Source: Lysobacter capsici
GTDB lineage: Bacteria > Pseudomonadota > Gammaproteobacteria > Xanthomonadales > Xanthomonadaceae
Assembly: GCF_018732085.1 (NCBI RefSeq)
Contig: NZ_CP076103.1
Coordinates: 4,526,001 to 4,590,000 of the forward strand
Direction of reading: 5' to 3'
DNA length: 64,000 bases
The notes beneath the pieces are model-generated. The model ran no database searches. It had not been told where the DNA came from and worked only from the letters and a program-made list of their open reading frames with translations. The position numbers were made by a program, and so were the translations under genes. This document shows positions 20,157 to 28,700 of the stretch, piece by piece; position 1 is the first letter of the stretch, and each line of letters begins with the position of its first letter.

Positions 20157-20207
20157 GGGATTCGGGATTCGGGAATCGGGAATCGGGAATCGGGAATCGG
20201 GAATCGG
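20157..20207. repeat. heptanucleotide repeat run GGGATTC/GGGAATC
   Basis: Two GGGATTC units followed by about five GGGAATC units, directly after the araC stop codon. A longer run of the same kind follows the DUF3106 gene at 28231, and both share the leader TTGATTGG before GGGGATTC. Confidence 0.85.
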
Positions 20208-20258
20208 ATTTTCCAAAGCCGCGCATCGGTCATGCAATCGCTCGTGAGCCATGACGCT

Positions 20259-20388
20259 TAAGTCACTGGATTCCCGCGTTCGCGGGAATGACGAGCAAAA
20301 GCACGAACGCGCGAAACACTTTCAAGCCGTCATTCCCGCGAACGCGGGCTCCGCTGTACTTCGGCGGAGCCGAATATCCAGCGACTTT
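20259..20388. repeat. palindromic intergenic element (ATTCCCGCG type)
   Basis: The hairpin ATTCCCGCGTTCGCGGGAAT (20270-20289) is mirrored by a second unit at 20329-20386 (CATTCCCGCGAACGCGGGCT plus CTCCGCTGTACTTCGGCGGAG). The outer ends AAGTCACTGGAT and ATCCAGCGACTT form an inverted repeat. A related element is at 51795-51908. Confidence 0.75.
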
Positions 20389-20537
20389 TTCTCAAGACCG
20401 TTGAATGACTCGGTCTGGCTGCATACGTCCTACACGCCAATTGCATACCACCGCATCTGCAACACCTCGCAGCAAGCGAACCACGCATCGACCTCAAACA
20501 GCGGCAGCCACCCCACCCTCTCCAACCCGAGCCCACC

Positions 20538-21035
20538 ATGCCCGCCACCACCCGCTCCCTGCCCCTGTGGACCGCCATCGGCGGACTCATCGCCGGCACC
20601 CTCGACATCGTCTACGCGATCACCTACTGGGGCCTGACCCAGCACGTCCCCGCGCAACGCATCCTGCACAGCGTCGCCTCCGGTCTGGTCGGGCGCGAAG
20701 CGGCGCTGGCCGGCGGTGCGACGACCGCGTCGCTCGGCCTGTTCCTGCACTACTTCATCGCCCTGGTGATGGCCGCGGTGTACGCCGTCGCCGCGCGCAA
20801 GCTCGACTGGATGCGCCGCCATCCGTGGCTGGCCTCGACCATCTACGGCCTGTGGCTGTTCGTGGCGATGAATTTCATCGTCGTGCCGCTCTCCCGCACC
20901 GGCGCCAAGGGGCTGCCGCCGGACATGCTGTGGATCGTGCTCAGCGTGGCGGTGCATATCGTCTTCGTGGCCTGGCCGATCGCCTGGGCGGTGAATCGCG
21001 CGCTGTCGAACCAGGGCTCGCGCCATGGGCGTTGA
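20538..21035 (+). CDS. hypothetical four-helix membrane protein
   Basis: A 165-residue protein with four predicted membrane segments (about 11-30, 62-84, 99-121 and 131-152) and short polar loops. I do not recognise a family with confidence; the layout is like small inner-membrane proteins of the DUF1440 kind. The next gene (cytochrome P460) starts 11 bp before its end, so the two are translationally coupled and may form a small operon. Confidence 0.75.
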   Translation: MPATTRSLPLWTAIGGLIAGTLDIVYAITYWGLTQHVPAQRILHSVASGLVGREAALAGGATTASLGLFLHYFIALVMAAVYAVAARKLDWMRRHPWLASTIYGLWLFVAMNFIVVPLSRTGAKGLPPDMLWIVLSVAVHIVFVAWPIAWAVNRALSNQGSRHGR

Positions 21036-21657
21036 TCGCAACGCGGATAGCGCGAATGCCGGCGGTACGCGATCCACGCAGTCGCCGGCGCGGCCGACGC
21101 GGACGCCGACGATGCTCGGCATGGCCGCATTCGCCCTGACGATTGGCTGCTGGGCCAGCGCCGCCACACCGCCGGCCGTCGCCGACAGCGCGGTCGCGGC
21201 CACCACGCGCACCGAAGACCGCATCGCCTACCCGACCGGTTATTCGCGCTGGACCCACATCCGCAGCGGCCTGATCACCGCCAAGCACCCGGCCTTCGCG
21301 CGCTTCGGCGGCCTGCACCACATCTACGCCAACGCCGCCTCGCTCGAAGGCTATCGCAGCGGCCGCTACGCCGACGGCTCGGTGCTGGTCTACGACCTGT
21401 TCGAAACCCGCGACCACGGCGACGGCCTCGTCGACCAGGGCCCGCGCCGGCAGATCGACGTGATGGTCAAGGACAGCCGGCGCTTCGCCGCGACCGGCGG
21501 CTGGGGCTACGCCGAATTCGCCGCCGGCAGCGCCACCGATCGCCTGAACAACGCCGACCGCGACGGTTGCGCGGCTTGCCACGCCAGCCGCAGGCCGCAC
21601 GGCGATGTGTTCAGCGAATGGCCGAATCTGACCGCACCGCAGCCGGGCGAGTCGTAG
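21025..21657 (+). CDS. cytochrome P460 family haem protein
   Basis: A 210-residue protein with a CAACH haem c motif near the C-terminus (GCAACHASRRPHGD) and an upstream pattern typical of the cytochrome P460 fold (YPTGYSRWTHIRSGLI, HHIYANAASLEGYRSG, VYDLFET). The family includes periplasmic enzymes that oxidise hydroxylamine or detoxify NO, but many members have unknown roles. The start at 21025 overlaps the upstream gene and has AGGG at 7 bp; an internal ATG at 21112 would begin directly with the signal peptide (MLGMAAFALTIGCWASAA). Export to the periplasm is expected either way. Confidence 0.85.
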   Translation: MGVDRNADSANAGGTRSTQSPARPTRTPTMLGMAAFALTIGCWASAATPPAVADSAVAATTRTEDRIAYPTGYSRWTHIRSGLITAKHPAFARFGGLHHIYANAASLEGYRSGRYADGSVLVYDLFETRDHGDGLVDQGPRRQIDVMVKDSRRFAATGGWGYAEFAAGSATDRLNNADRDGCAACHASRRPHGDVFSEWPNLTAPQPGES

Positions 21658-22061
21658 CCGCGGCGGCATTCGATGTCCGCGCCCGTTGAGTGCGCGGATC
21701 GATACTCCGCCGAACCGGGCGCAGCGCGGGCCGCGCCCGGTCGCGCCGTGCCCCGCCTTGTTCCGCGCGTTCCGCGCACGGCCGACGATTGAAATCGTCC
21801 CAGCCCGCTCGGGCAGCCCGCGACCAAGCCGCCGAGCGCCGTCGCGCCCTCCATGCCGATCCGGGCAAAACCGGCGCATCCGCGCCCCATCCGTCCCCAG
21901 CCGCGCCCGAAATGCGAGAATCCGCCCTCGCATCCCATCTCGACGGCCGCCGGGCGTTCTCGCCGGGCGCCGCGTCGACGACGGCACTCCATCGGACGGC
22001 GGCGCCCCGCGCGCCGGCCGACAGCTTCATCACCGGGCCGAGCGGCCCGGCAGGACAGACC
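21658..22061. other. 404-bp intergenic region
   Basis: I see no credible gene on either strand. The end of the region (CCGGGCCGAGCGGCCCGG around 22033-22050) is a strong short inverted repeat just before the DUF1456 start. Confidence 0.5.
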
Positions 22062-22532
22062 ATGATCACCAACGACGTATTGCGCAGCATCCGCTACATG
22101 CTCGACCTGAGCGACCTCAAGGTGGTCGAGATCGTCAAGCTCGCCGATCCCGACTTCGCCATTGAGAAGGCCGACGTGCAGGCCTTCCTCAAGAAGGACG
22201 AAGACGAGGGTTACGCCGAATGCAGCGACGCGGTGCTCGCGCGCTTCCTCGACGGGCTGGTGTTCCACTACCGCGGCCGCGACGAAAACGCGCCGCCGCG
22301 GCCGATGGAGAAGCGGGTCAGCAACAACCTGGTGCTCAAGAAATTGCGCGTCGCCTTCGAACTGAAGGATGTCGACATGCATCAGGTGTTCGAACTGGCC
22401 GGTTTTCCGGTGTCGAAACCCGAGCTGAGCGCGCTGTTCCGCCAGAGCGACCACAAGAACTTCCGCGCCTGCGGCGATCAGATGCTGCGCAACTTCCTCA
22501 AGGGCCTGACCTTGCGCGTGCGCGGAGGCTGA
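22062..22532 (+). CDS. DUF1456 family protein (YehS-like)
   Basis: A 156-residue protein built from two similar halves, each starting with a NDVLRSIRYMLDLSD / NNLVLKKLRVAFELKD motif (residues 3-18 and 84-98) and ending with a helical (L)RNFLKGLTLRVRG / LDGLVFHYRG segment. This internal duplication and the length are diagnostic of DUF1456. It is cytoplasmic and small; the biochemical role is not known. The ATG at 22062 begins the conserved MITNDVLRSIRY stretch, so upstream in-frame codons are probably not translated. Confidence 0.9.
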   Translation: MITNDVLRSIRYMLDLSDLKVVEIVKLADPDFAIEKADVQAFLKKDEDEGYAECSDAVLARFLDGLVFHYRGRDENAPPRPMEKRVSNNLVLKKLRVAFELKDVDMHQVFELAGFPVSKPELSALFRQSDHKNFRACGDQMLRNFLKGLTLRVRGG

Positions 22533-22578
22533 TCGGTTTCGTCGCTCCGCGTCGGCAAGCGTGGCGCGAAGCGGCGAC

Positions 22579-23742
22579 TCAACGTCCGGCCACGCCGATC
22601 CCGACCGGCGCGCCGTTCGCGAACACGATCGGCGCGCCCGCGCGTTGCAGCCGATCGCCTTCGATCCGGAACGTGTACATCGCGCGCTCGACGATGCTCT
22701 GCGCGAACAGCGTGCGCGAATCGTCGGCGAAGCCGATGCCCTCGGCCCAGGCGCCGAACGGCGCCTGATCCACGCGCTGCAGGCGCCGGCCTTCGATCTT
22801 CAGCAGCACCGCCAGGCTGTCGGGCGAATAGAAGGGATGATCCTTCGGCCGGTTGCTCATGTTCTGCACCGCCGCGACCGCGTAACGGCCATCGGGCGAA
22901 CAGGCGACATCCTCCGGCGCGGAACCGACGCTGACGGTGTCGATGACGCGCGGCCTGGCGCCGGACAGATCGATCAGGCTGACCGTGTCGACATCGCCGT
23001 TGCCGCTGTCGGGAACGCCGAAATTGGCGACCACCGCAAGACCGCTGTCGCCGCAATACGACGGCGTGAACGGAGTGATGCCCGCGCCCATCTCGCGGAT
23101 CGCCGGAAGCCGCAGGCGATCGTTTTCGACCGCGTACAAACCCACGCGCTGACCATCGGCCTGGGTCACCAGCACCTGCTTGCCGTCGGGCGAGAACCCG
23201 GCCGCGAGCGCGCCCATGTTCGCGGCCATCTTCACCGTATCCACCACCGCGATCCGGCCTGCGCGCACCGACAGCACGGTGATGCTGTTGCCCGGGCTCG
23301 ACGGCACCAGCGCCATCGTCCCGGCCGGGTTCAACTTGATCGAGGACGGCGACACGCCCAGCGCCAGCGTTTGCGTCACTTTCGGCGTCTTGCCGCTCAG
23401 GTCGACCACCGAGACGCGATCGTCGTCGGCGTATTTGCTTGGATCGGCCGGATCCAAGCGCGTGGACGCGCTGACCAACGCCAGCTTGCCGTCGCCCGAC
23501 ACCGCCACCGACGACGGCGCGCCGAGGTAACTGGTCGGCACCTCGACTTCGCCGAACCTGCGCAGCGCGCCGTCGGCGAAGCGGAAGAACACCGCCGAAT
23601 CGCGATGCGGGCCGGGCGCGATCGCGCTGGCGCCGTCCTTGAGGATCACCTTCGAATCCACCGCCACGCCGATCACCTGACTCGTGGCGGCGAACGGCGA
23701 CAAGGCCGCGGCGATGGCGAGCGATACGGCGCGTAGCTTCAT
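22579..23742 (-). CDS. secreted beta-propeller (YVTN/lactonase-like) protein
   Basis: A 387-residue protein with a signal peptide (1-21, ATSQ). Repeated blade motifs are visible: SVAVSGDGKLALVS, SSIKLNPAGTMALVPS, LAAGFSPDGKQVLVT, DVACSPDGRYAVAAV and GIGFADDSRTLFAQS. Such seven-bladed propellers are found in cytochrome cd1-like and lactonase-like proteins and often serve in binding. No catalytic residues can be named. It is convergent with the DUF1456 gene and shows no operon partner. Confidence 0.8.
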   Translation of the reverse strand: MKLRAVSLAIAAALSPFAATSQVIGVAVDSKVILKDGASAIAPGPHRDSAVFFRFADGALRRFGEVEVPTSYLGAPSSVAVSGDGKLALVSASTRLDPADPSKYADDDRVSVVDLSGKTPKVTQTLALGVSPSSIKLNPAGTMALVPSSPGNSITVLSVRAGRIAVVDTVKMAANMGALAAGFSPDGKQVLVTQADGQRVGLYAVENDRLRLPAIREMGAGITPFTPSYCGDSGLAVVANFGVPDSGNGDVDTVSLIDLSGARPRVIDTVSVGSAPEDVACSPDGRYAVAAVQNMSNRPKDHPFYSPDSLAVLLKIEGRRLQRVDQAPFGAWAEGIGFADDSRTLFAQSIVERAMYTFRIEGDRLQRAGAPIVFANGAPVGIGVAGR

Positions 23743-23873
23743 GACGACGAATCCTGCGGGACTGAGCCGTCGATCATCGGCAACCCGGCGCGGATTCCCC
23801 AATCCCAAACGTCACCACTTTGCCCTGCGCCGATTGCGCGCGGGATCGGCTCAAGGCGCGGATGCCGGTTCGC

Positions 23874-24377
23874 TCAATCCCACCAGTTGAACAAGGCGTC
23901 GCCGAGCCGTTGCGGCCGCCAGTAGCTCAAGTCTCCGGGTACGCGCGCAGGGAAATCCTTGGGCACCGGCCGGGTCGGATCGTACGACGACCACAGCTCG
24001 ATGCCGTGGAAATCGGCCATCGCCGCGATGAGCCCCTCGTGATCGAGGAATTCGGGTTCGTACAGATGAGTCCAGCCCATGGGCGGCGCTCCGTGCGCGC
24101 GCTCGTGCTCGTGCTCGTGCTCGTGTCCGAGTCCGAGTCTGCTCGGCGTCACCACGGCCCAGGCGTCGTGGTCGAACGAATACAACAGATAGATCCGCCG
24201 TGAGGTTCCCCACGGCTACTGCTCTTCCAGCATCACCGCGACGAAACTGCGCGCGGCGTTGGGGTCGTCGATCGTCAGCACCCGCGCGCCGATGTGTCGG
24301 GCGACCGAATACACGATGCCGCGAATCTCGGCCAGCGAAAGATGCTGGCCGAGCGGGCTGAGCCGTATCTCGCGCAT
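23874..24377 (-). pseudogene. uncharacterised gene interrupted by an in-frame amber codon
   Basis: A coding-like frame opens at the ATG at 24377 (MREIRLSPLGQHLSLAEI) and gives 53 residues before TAG at 24216-24218. The same frame continues without a frameshift (PWGTSRRIYLLYSFDHDAWA) for 114 residues to a stop at 23874. Together they would make a 168-codon gene, 39 bp past pntB on the same strand. Both parts show the same GC-rich codon pattern, and one base change (TAG to CAG) would restore it. The second part contains a HEHEHEHE tract. No family is recognised. Sequencing error, recent nonsense mutation, or two separate cistrons are all possible. Confidence 0.6.
24103..24137. repeat. hexanucleotide CTCGTG tandem repeat
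   Basis: About four CTCGTG units and two degenerate units inside the interrupted gene. They encode the alternating His-Glu tract. Slippage in units of six would keep the frame. Confidence 0.7.
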
Positions 24378-24416
24378 GCCTTGCCTGCGCCTGTATCCGC
24401 GATCGGTTCGAAGCGG

Positions 24417-25982
24417 TCAATGCCCGCCGTCGAGCCCCTTCAATTCCGACACCAGCGCGCTGGCCATTTCCGCGCCATCGCCGTACAGCATGCGGGTGTT
24501 GTCGGCGTAGAACAGCGCATTCTCGATGCCGGCGAACCCGGTGCCCTTGCCGCGCTTGATCACGATGGTGTTCTTGGAATTGATCACGTCCAGGATCGGC
24601 ATGCCGTAGATCGGCGAGGCCGGATCGGTCTTGGCGACCGGGTTGACCACGTCGTTGGCGCCGATCACCAGCGACACGTCGGTGTTGGCGAACTCGGGAT
24701 TGATGTCGTCCATGTCGACGATGAGATCGTAGGGCACGCCGGCTTCGGCCAGCAGCACGTTCATGTGCCCGGGCATGCGGCCGGCGACCGGATGGATCGC
24801 GAATTTCACCTTGACCCCGCGCTCCATCAGCTTCTGGCTGAGTTCCCAGATCTTGTGCTGCGCCTGCGCGACCGCCAGGCCGTAACCGGGCACGATCACC
24901 ACGCGTTCGGCGAAGGCCATCATCGCGGCGACGTCGCCGGCTTCGATCGGCTTCTGGGTGCCGCTGATTTCCTGCGCTTCGCCGCCGCCGCCGAAATTCG
25001 AGAACAGCACGCCGCTGATCGGCCGGTTCATCGCCTTGGCCATCAACCGCGTCAGCAGCATGCCGGCCGCGCCGACCATGGTGCCGGCGATGATCAATGC
25101 CTCGTTGCCGAGCACATAGCCTTCGAACGCCACCGCCAGGCCGGTGAACGCGTTGTACAGCGAAATCACCACCGGCATGTCGGCGCCGCCGATCGGCAGC
25201 GTCATCAGCACGCCCAGGGCGAGCGCGACCACGAAGAAGGCGATGATGATCGGCACGTTGAGGGTCATGAACGCGGCGATGCCCAGCGCGACCATCGCCA
25301 GCGCGACGATCGCGTTGAACACCTGCTGGCCCGGAAACACCACGCGCCGGTCGAGGCGGCCGTCGAGCTTGGCCCAGGCGATCACCGAACCCGACAGCGA
25401 GATCGCGCCGATCGCCGCGCCGATCACCGCCAGCACCAGCGACACGCTCGGGGTCTGCATCGCGATCACGCCGCGTTCGATCTGCGCCTGCAGCGGATCG
25501 GCCGGCATCCGCGCCGACAGCCGCAGCAGTTCGACCGCGCCGATCGCGGCCGCCGAACCGCCGCCCATGCCGTTGTACAGCGCGACCATCTGCGGCATGT
25601 CGGTGATCGCGACCTTCTTGCCCGACACCCACGCTAGGCCCGTGCCGATCACCAACGCCAGCAGGATCAGCCCGTAGTTTTCGATACCCGGCAGCGCGAA
25701 CGTGGCCACCGTGGCGATGACCATGCCCGCGCCGGCCCAGCGGATGCCGCTGCGCGCGGTCACCGGCGAGGCCATGCGCTGCAGGCCCAGCAGGAACAAG
25801 GTGGCGGCGACGAGATAACTGCTCTTGACCAAGATCGGCAACAGATCCATCAGGACGCGCGCTCCATAGAAAGACAGCTGCCCGGACGGCAGGACGTAAC
25901 CGAGGAAGGACAGGCCGGCGACCAGCGCCAGGCCGACGACGGCCGCGGCGATCGCGGCGAATGCACGGGCGTTCTCATTCAA
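24417..25982 (-). CDS. pntB: NAD(P) transhydrogenase subunit beta
   Basis: A 521-residue inner-membrane protein. Start is TTG at 25982 overlapping the pntAB stop (TTGA); no suitable ATG exists near the N-terminus. Several membrane helices (about 1-260) precede the cytoplasmic NADP-binding domain III (about 340-521), with VIVPGYGLAVAQAQ, IHPVAGRMPGHMNVLLAEA, FANTDVSLVIGANDVVNP and GMPILD. It pairs with PntAA and PntAB to couple proton entry to hydride transfer from NADH to NADP+. It has about 50 more N-terminal residues than the E. coli protein. Confidence 0.93.
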   Translation of the reverse strand: MNENARAFAAIAAAVVGLALVAGLSFLGYVLPSGQLSFYGARVLMDLLPILVKSSYLVAATLFLLGLQRMASPVTARSGIRWAGAGMVIATVATFALPGIENYGLILLALVIGTGLAWVSGKKVAITDMPQMVALYNGMGGGSAAAIGAVELLRLSARMPADPLQAQIERGVIAMQTPSVSLVLAVIGAAIGAISLSGSVIAWAKLDGRLDRRVVFPGQQVFNAIVALAMVALGIAAFMTLNVPIIIAFFVVALALGVLMTLPIGGADMPVVISLYNAFTGLAVAFEGYVLGNEALIIAGTMVGAAGMLLTRLMAKAMNRPISGVLFSNFGGGGEAQEISGTQKPIEAGDVAAMMAFAERVVIVPGYGLAVAQAQHKIWELSQKLMERGVKVKFAIHPVAGRMPGHMNVLLAEAGVPYDLIVDMDDINPEFANTDVSLVIGANDVVNPVAKTDPASPIYGMPILDVINSKNTIVIKRGKGTGFAGIENALFYADNTRMLYGDGAEMASALVSELKGLDGGH

Positions 25983-26284
25983 CCGCCCGCCTTGCCGGCC
26001 GGCTTCTTGCTGGACTTGAACATCTCCAGCATGCGTTCGGTCACCACGTAGCCGCCGGCGGCGTTGCCCGCGCCGAGCAGCACCGCGACGAAGCCGATGG
26101 CTTTCTCCAGGGTGGTGTCGGCGTGGCCGAGCACGATGATCGCGCCGATCAGCACGATCCCGTGGATGAAGTTGGAACCCGACATCAGCGGGGTGTGCAG
26201 GATCACCGGCACCCGCGAAATGATGACGTGGCCGGCGATACCCGCCAGCATGAAGATATACAGCGCCACGAACCCGTCGCTCAT
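25979..26284 (-). CDS. pntAB: NAD(P) transhydrogenase subunit alpha part 2 (membrane part)
   Basis: A 101-residue protein with three membrane segments (SDGFVALYIFMLAGIAGHVI, FIHGIVLIGAIIVLGH and AIGFVAVLLGAGNAAGGYVV) and the conserved RVPVILHTPLMSGSNFIHG loop of the PntAA2/PntAB family. MSDGF at 26284 is preferred over the ATG 15 bp upstream, which overlaps the GGGGA ribosome binding site. Its stop overlaps the pntB start. pntAA is not adjacent but 3 kb away on the same strand. Confidence 0.93.
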   Translation of the reverse strand: MSDGFVALYIFMLAGIAGHVIISRVPVILHTPLMSGSNFIHGIVLIGAIIVLGHADTTLEKAIGFVAVLLGAGNAAGGYVVTERMLEMFKSSKKPAGKAGG

Positions 26285-26483
26285 CCGTTCTGTCCCCATG
26301 CGATGTCAGCCGCATCATAACCGTCCGTGAATGCAGCGCCACCGCTGTCAACCGATCCGGGGCGGGGACGTTTGCGGATTGTGTAAGCGCCGCACATTCC
26401 GGTGCCAGGAATGCCCATGCCGACCACCACCCGCCGTCACACTCGCCCGCCCGGCCCGGCCGGCCGCCGTTGAGGAGGTCCAG

Positions 26484-27287
26484 GTGCTGCTACCGCCAAG
26501 CGCCCGTATGCTGGAGGCCGTGAGCGTCGACAACGACCCGCCGGGCGATCCGCTGGAACACCGCTACGAGCATCGGCGGGCGGGCGGCGTGCGCCCGGAA
26601 TCGGCCGCGCCGACCGGGCCGTCTACGCCACGAACGGCGCCGGGGTCGACCTCGGACCCGGCCGCGTCCACGAGCAGGCTGCGCGACAGCGCGCCGCCGG
26701 ACGCCGCCCCGAACCGACCGGTCCAGCCCGAACAGGCACAACACGAGCAGGCCGATCAAACGCCGCCCGCGCGCCTGCCGGCGACGATCGAGGAGTTCCT
26801 GGCCGGCCTGGGCACGCGCGCGTTCCGTTTCGCCGAACTGGGCCTGCGCCATCGCGAGGACGCGCTCGACGCGGTCCAGGACGCGATGATGAAGATGCTC
26901 GGCTACCGCGAGCGTCCGCCGCAGGAATGGACGCCGTTGTTCTGGAGCATCCTGCGCAGCCGGATCGTCGACATCCAGCGCCGCCGCACCTTCCGCCTGC
27001 GCTGGCTGATGCCGGCCGCGCGCGACGACGACGATGCGCCGATGGACTGGGCCGACGACGGCCCCGACCCCTCGCGCACCCACGACGGCCGCGAGGCATA
27101 CGGCAAACTCGCCGACGCGCTGGCCAAGCTGCCGCGCCGGCAACGCGAGGCGTTTTCCTTGCGCATATTGGAAGAACTCGACGTCGCCACGACCGCGCGG
27201 GCGATGGGTTGCAGCGAAGGCGCGGTGAAAACCCATCTGTCGCGAGCACGCGAAGCCCTGCAGCGGCAATTGGAGGAATGGCGATGA
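26484..27287 (+). CDS. RNA polymerase sigma factor, sigma-70 family (ECF-like)
   Basis: The core (about residues 97-267) has sigma region 2 (FRFAELGLRHREDALDAVQD, then EWTPLFWSILRSRIVDIQRR) and region 4 (ALAKLPRRQREAFSLRILEE, VATTARAMGCSEGAVKTHLS). The GTG at 26484 is chosen because AGGAGG lies 5 bases upstream; an ATG at 26508 is an alternative. The first 95 residues are Pro/Ala/Asp-rich and probably disordered, an unusual extension. Its stop overlaps the start of a membrane-anchored partner, the usual sigma/anti-sigma arrangement. It is divergent from pntAB. Confidence 0.87.
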   Translation: MLLPPSARMLEAVSVDNDPPGDPLEHRYEHRRAGGVRPESAAPTGPSTPRTAPGSTSDPAASTSRLRDSAPPDAAPNRPVQPEQAQHEQADQTPPARLPATIEEFLAGLGTRAFRFAELGLRHREDALDAVQDAMMKMLGYRERPPQEWTPLFWSILRSRIVDIQRRRTFRLRWLMPAARDDDDAPMDWADDGPDPSRTHDGREAYGKLADALAKLPRRQREAFSLRILEELDVATTARAMGCSEGAVKTHLSRAREALQRQLEEWR

Positions 27288-27736
27288 GCACTCAAAACCC
27301 ACCCGGCGGCGATCCGTCGCGGTCCCAACGGCACGACGACCCGGAGCAGCGCTTCGACGCGGCGATGCGCGCGATGTACGCGCAGGCGGTCGAACAGGTC
27401 AGCCCGGATACCCGCATGCGCCTGCGCGCGATCCGCAACGATTCCGCCGCGCGCGCGCGCCGCCGCGGCGGCGTATTCGGCTGGGCCCTAGCCAGCGGCG
27501 GCGTGGCCGCGTTCGCGCTGGCCCTGGGCCTGCAGTTCGCCGGCAACCCGGGCAGCTCGGGAACCGTGCCCGGCGTCACTGCGGTACCCGCGCTCGCCAG
27601 CAACGCCAACCTCGCCCACCCGGTCGTCGACATCAGCTACGACCCCGACACCGCGGTCGCCGCGCTCGACGAAAATCCCGATCTTTACCTGTGGCTGGCG
27701 TCCAACACCGACGCCCTGCCGCATCACACGGAGTAA
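27284..27736 (+). CDS. putative anti-sigma factor / membrane-anchored partner of the sigma factor
   Basis: A 150-residue protein with a polar, charged N-terminus (1-63), one membrane segment (about 64-86, GWALASGGVAAFALALGL) and a short periplasmic tail ending DLYLWLASNTDALPHHTE. The ATG overlaps the sigma stop (ATGA) and GGAGG precedes it. No zinc-binding anti-sigma motif is visible, so the role is inferred from topology and position. It is followed after 7 bp by the DUF3106 gene. Confidence 0.72.
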   Translation: MSTQNPPGGDPSRSQRHDDPEQRFDAAMRAMYAQAVEQVSPDTRMRLRAIRNDSAARARRRGGVFGWALASGGVAAFALALGLQFAGNPGSSGTVPGVTAVPALASNANLAHPVVDISYDPDTAVAALDENPDLYLWLASNTDALPHHTE

Positions 27737-27743
27737 AACCGCC

Positions 27744-28223
27744 ATGCCTCGCCTCGCTACGCTCCGCTTCGCCGGCCTGGCCCTGGCCGTCGGCGTCGTG
27801 TTCGCCGCGCCGGCCTTCGCCGCGCCGCCGCCTCCGCCCGCGGGCGCTTCCGCGGCCAACCTGCCGAAGTGGGAACAGCTCAGCCAGGCGCAGCGCGAGC
27901 AACTGATCGCGCCGATGCGCGACCGCTGGAACAACGCCCCGGAAGAACGCGAGCGCATGCTCGAACACGCCCGCCGCTGGCAGCAGATGAGCCCCGACGA
28001 ACGCCAGGACGCACGCCGCGGCATGAAGCGCTGGGAGCATCTGAACCCGGAAGAACGCGGCCAGATGCGCGCCCTGTACGGCAAGATGCGTGGCCTGGAC
28101 GACAACGCGCGCCGCGCGCTGATGGAGAAGTGGCGCACCATGACCCCGGACCAGCGCCGCGCCTGGGCGCAGGCGAATCCGGCGCCGCCGAAGCCCGAGG
28201 GTGGGCGGCCGCCGCGGGATTGA
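27744..28223 (+). CDS. DUF3106 domain exported protein
   Basis: A 159-residue protein with a signal peptide (1-26, cut near AFAA). Four helical repeats follow a common pattern: WEQLSQAQREQL, WNNAPEERERML, WQQMSPDERQDARR, WEHLNPEERGQMR and WRTMTPDQRRAW. This W..(L/M)(S/T/N)P(E/D)(E/Q)R spacing is the mark of DUF3106. It is the third gene of the sigma-factor operon and may be a stress-related periplasmic protein or metal sensor; function is unknown. A heptamer repeat run begins 8 bp after the stop. Confidence 0.88.
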   Translation: MPRLATLRFAGLALAVGVVFAAPAFAAPPPPPAGASAANLPKWEQLSQAQREQLIAPMRDRWNNAPEERERMLEHARRWQQMSPDERQDARRGMKRWEHLNPEERGQMRALYGKMRGLDDNARRALMEKWRTMTPDQRRAWAQANPAPPKPEGGRPPRD

Positions 28224-28230
28224 TTGGCCG

Positions 28231-28320
28231 GGGATTCGGGATTCGGGATTCGGGATTCGGGATTTGGGATTTGGGATTTGGGATTTGGGAATCGGGAATC
28301 GGGAATCGGGAATCGGGATC
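28231..28320. repeat. heptanucleotide repeat run GGGATTC/GGGATTT/GGGAATC
   Basis: About four GGGATTC, four GGGATTT and five GGGAATC units in order, 90 bp in all. It sits right after the stop codon of the DUF3106 gene, with the same TTGATTGG leader seen at 20150. Confidence 0.9.
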
Positions 28321-28424
28321 GATTTGACTCGGCCCGGCGGACCACACAAGCGCGCACCGCGCCGTTCAGTCCGGGCGAGCCGTTTAGTCCGGCAATCTGA
28401 TTAACGTCGCGACCGAACCCTGCG

Positions 28425-28502
28425 TGTCGCGGCTCGCGCCGCTCCTACAGGGCTTGATCGCAGCCACGATTACCCCCTGGAGCGGCGCGAGCCGCGACCG
28501 CG
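28425..28502. repeat. inverted pair of REP elements
   Basis: GTGTCGCGGCTCGCGCCGCT plus CCTACAGG and, 25 bp on, an inverted copy (GGAGCGGCGCGAGCCGCGAC). The remaining gap between 28321 and 28700 holds no gene I can support. Confidence 0.75.
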
Positions 28503-28700
28503 CCACCTCGCCCACGGCGTCACCGCATCTCGCAGCACACATCCAAGCCATCCGAGCGTGATCGCTTTCGACACGCCATCGCTTCCGCTCAGGAGGGGAA
28601 CGTCAGGAGGGGAATGCTGCAATACACCGCGCCGCCGCATCGCTCAGAACTCGTGCAAACCCGATCGCCCCGCCACAAAGCGCCGCCACCCGCGAACCAC

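Noticed and set aside
26331..26483. Longer sigma-factor start at 26331
   Set aside because: It would overlap the pntAB promoter region and lacks a ribosome binding site; the GTG at 26484 has a strong one.
28231..28320. Possible CRISPR or iteron array
   Set aside because: Units are 7 bp with no spacers, and no cas or replication genes are nearby.
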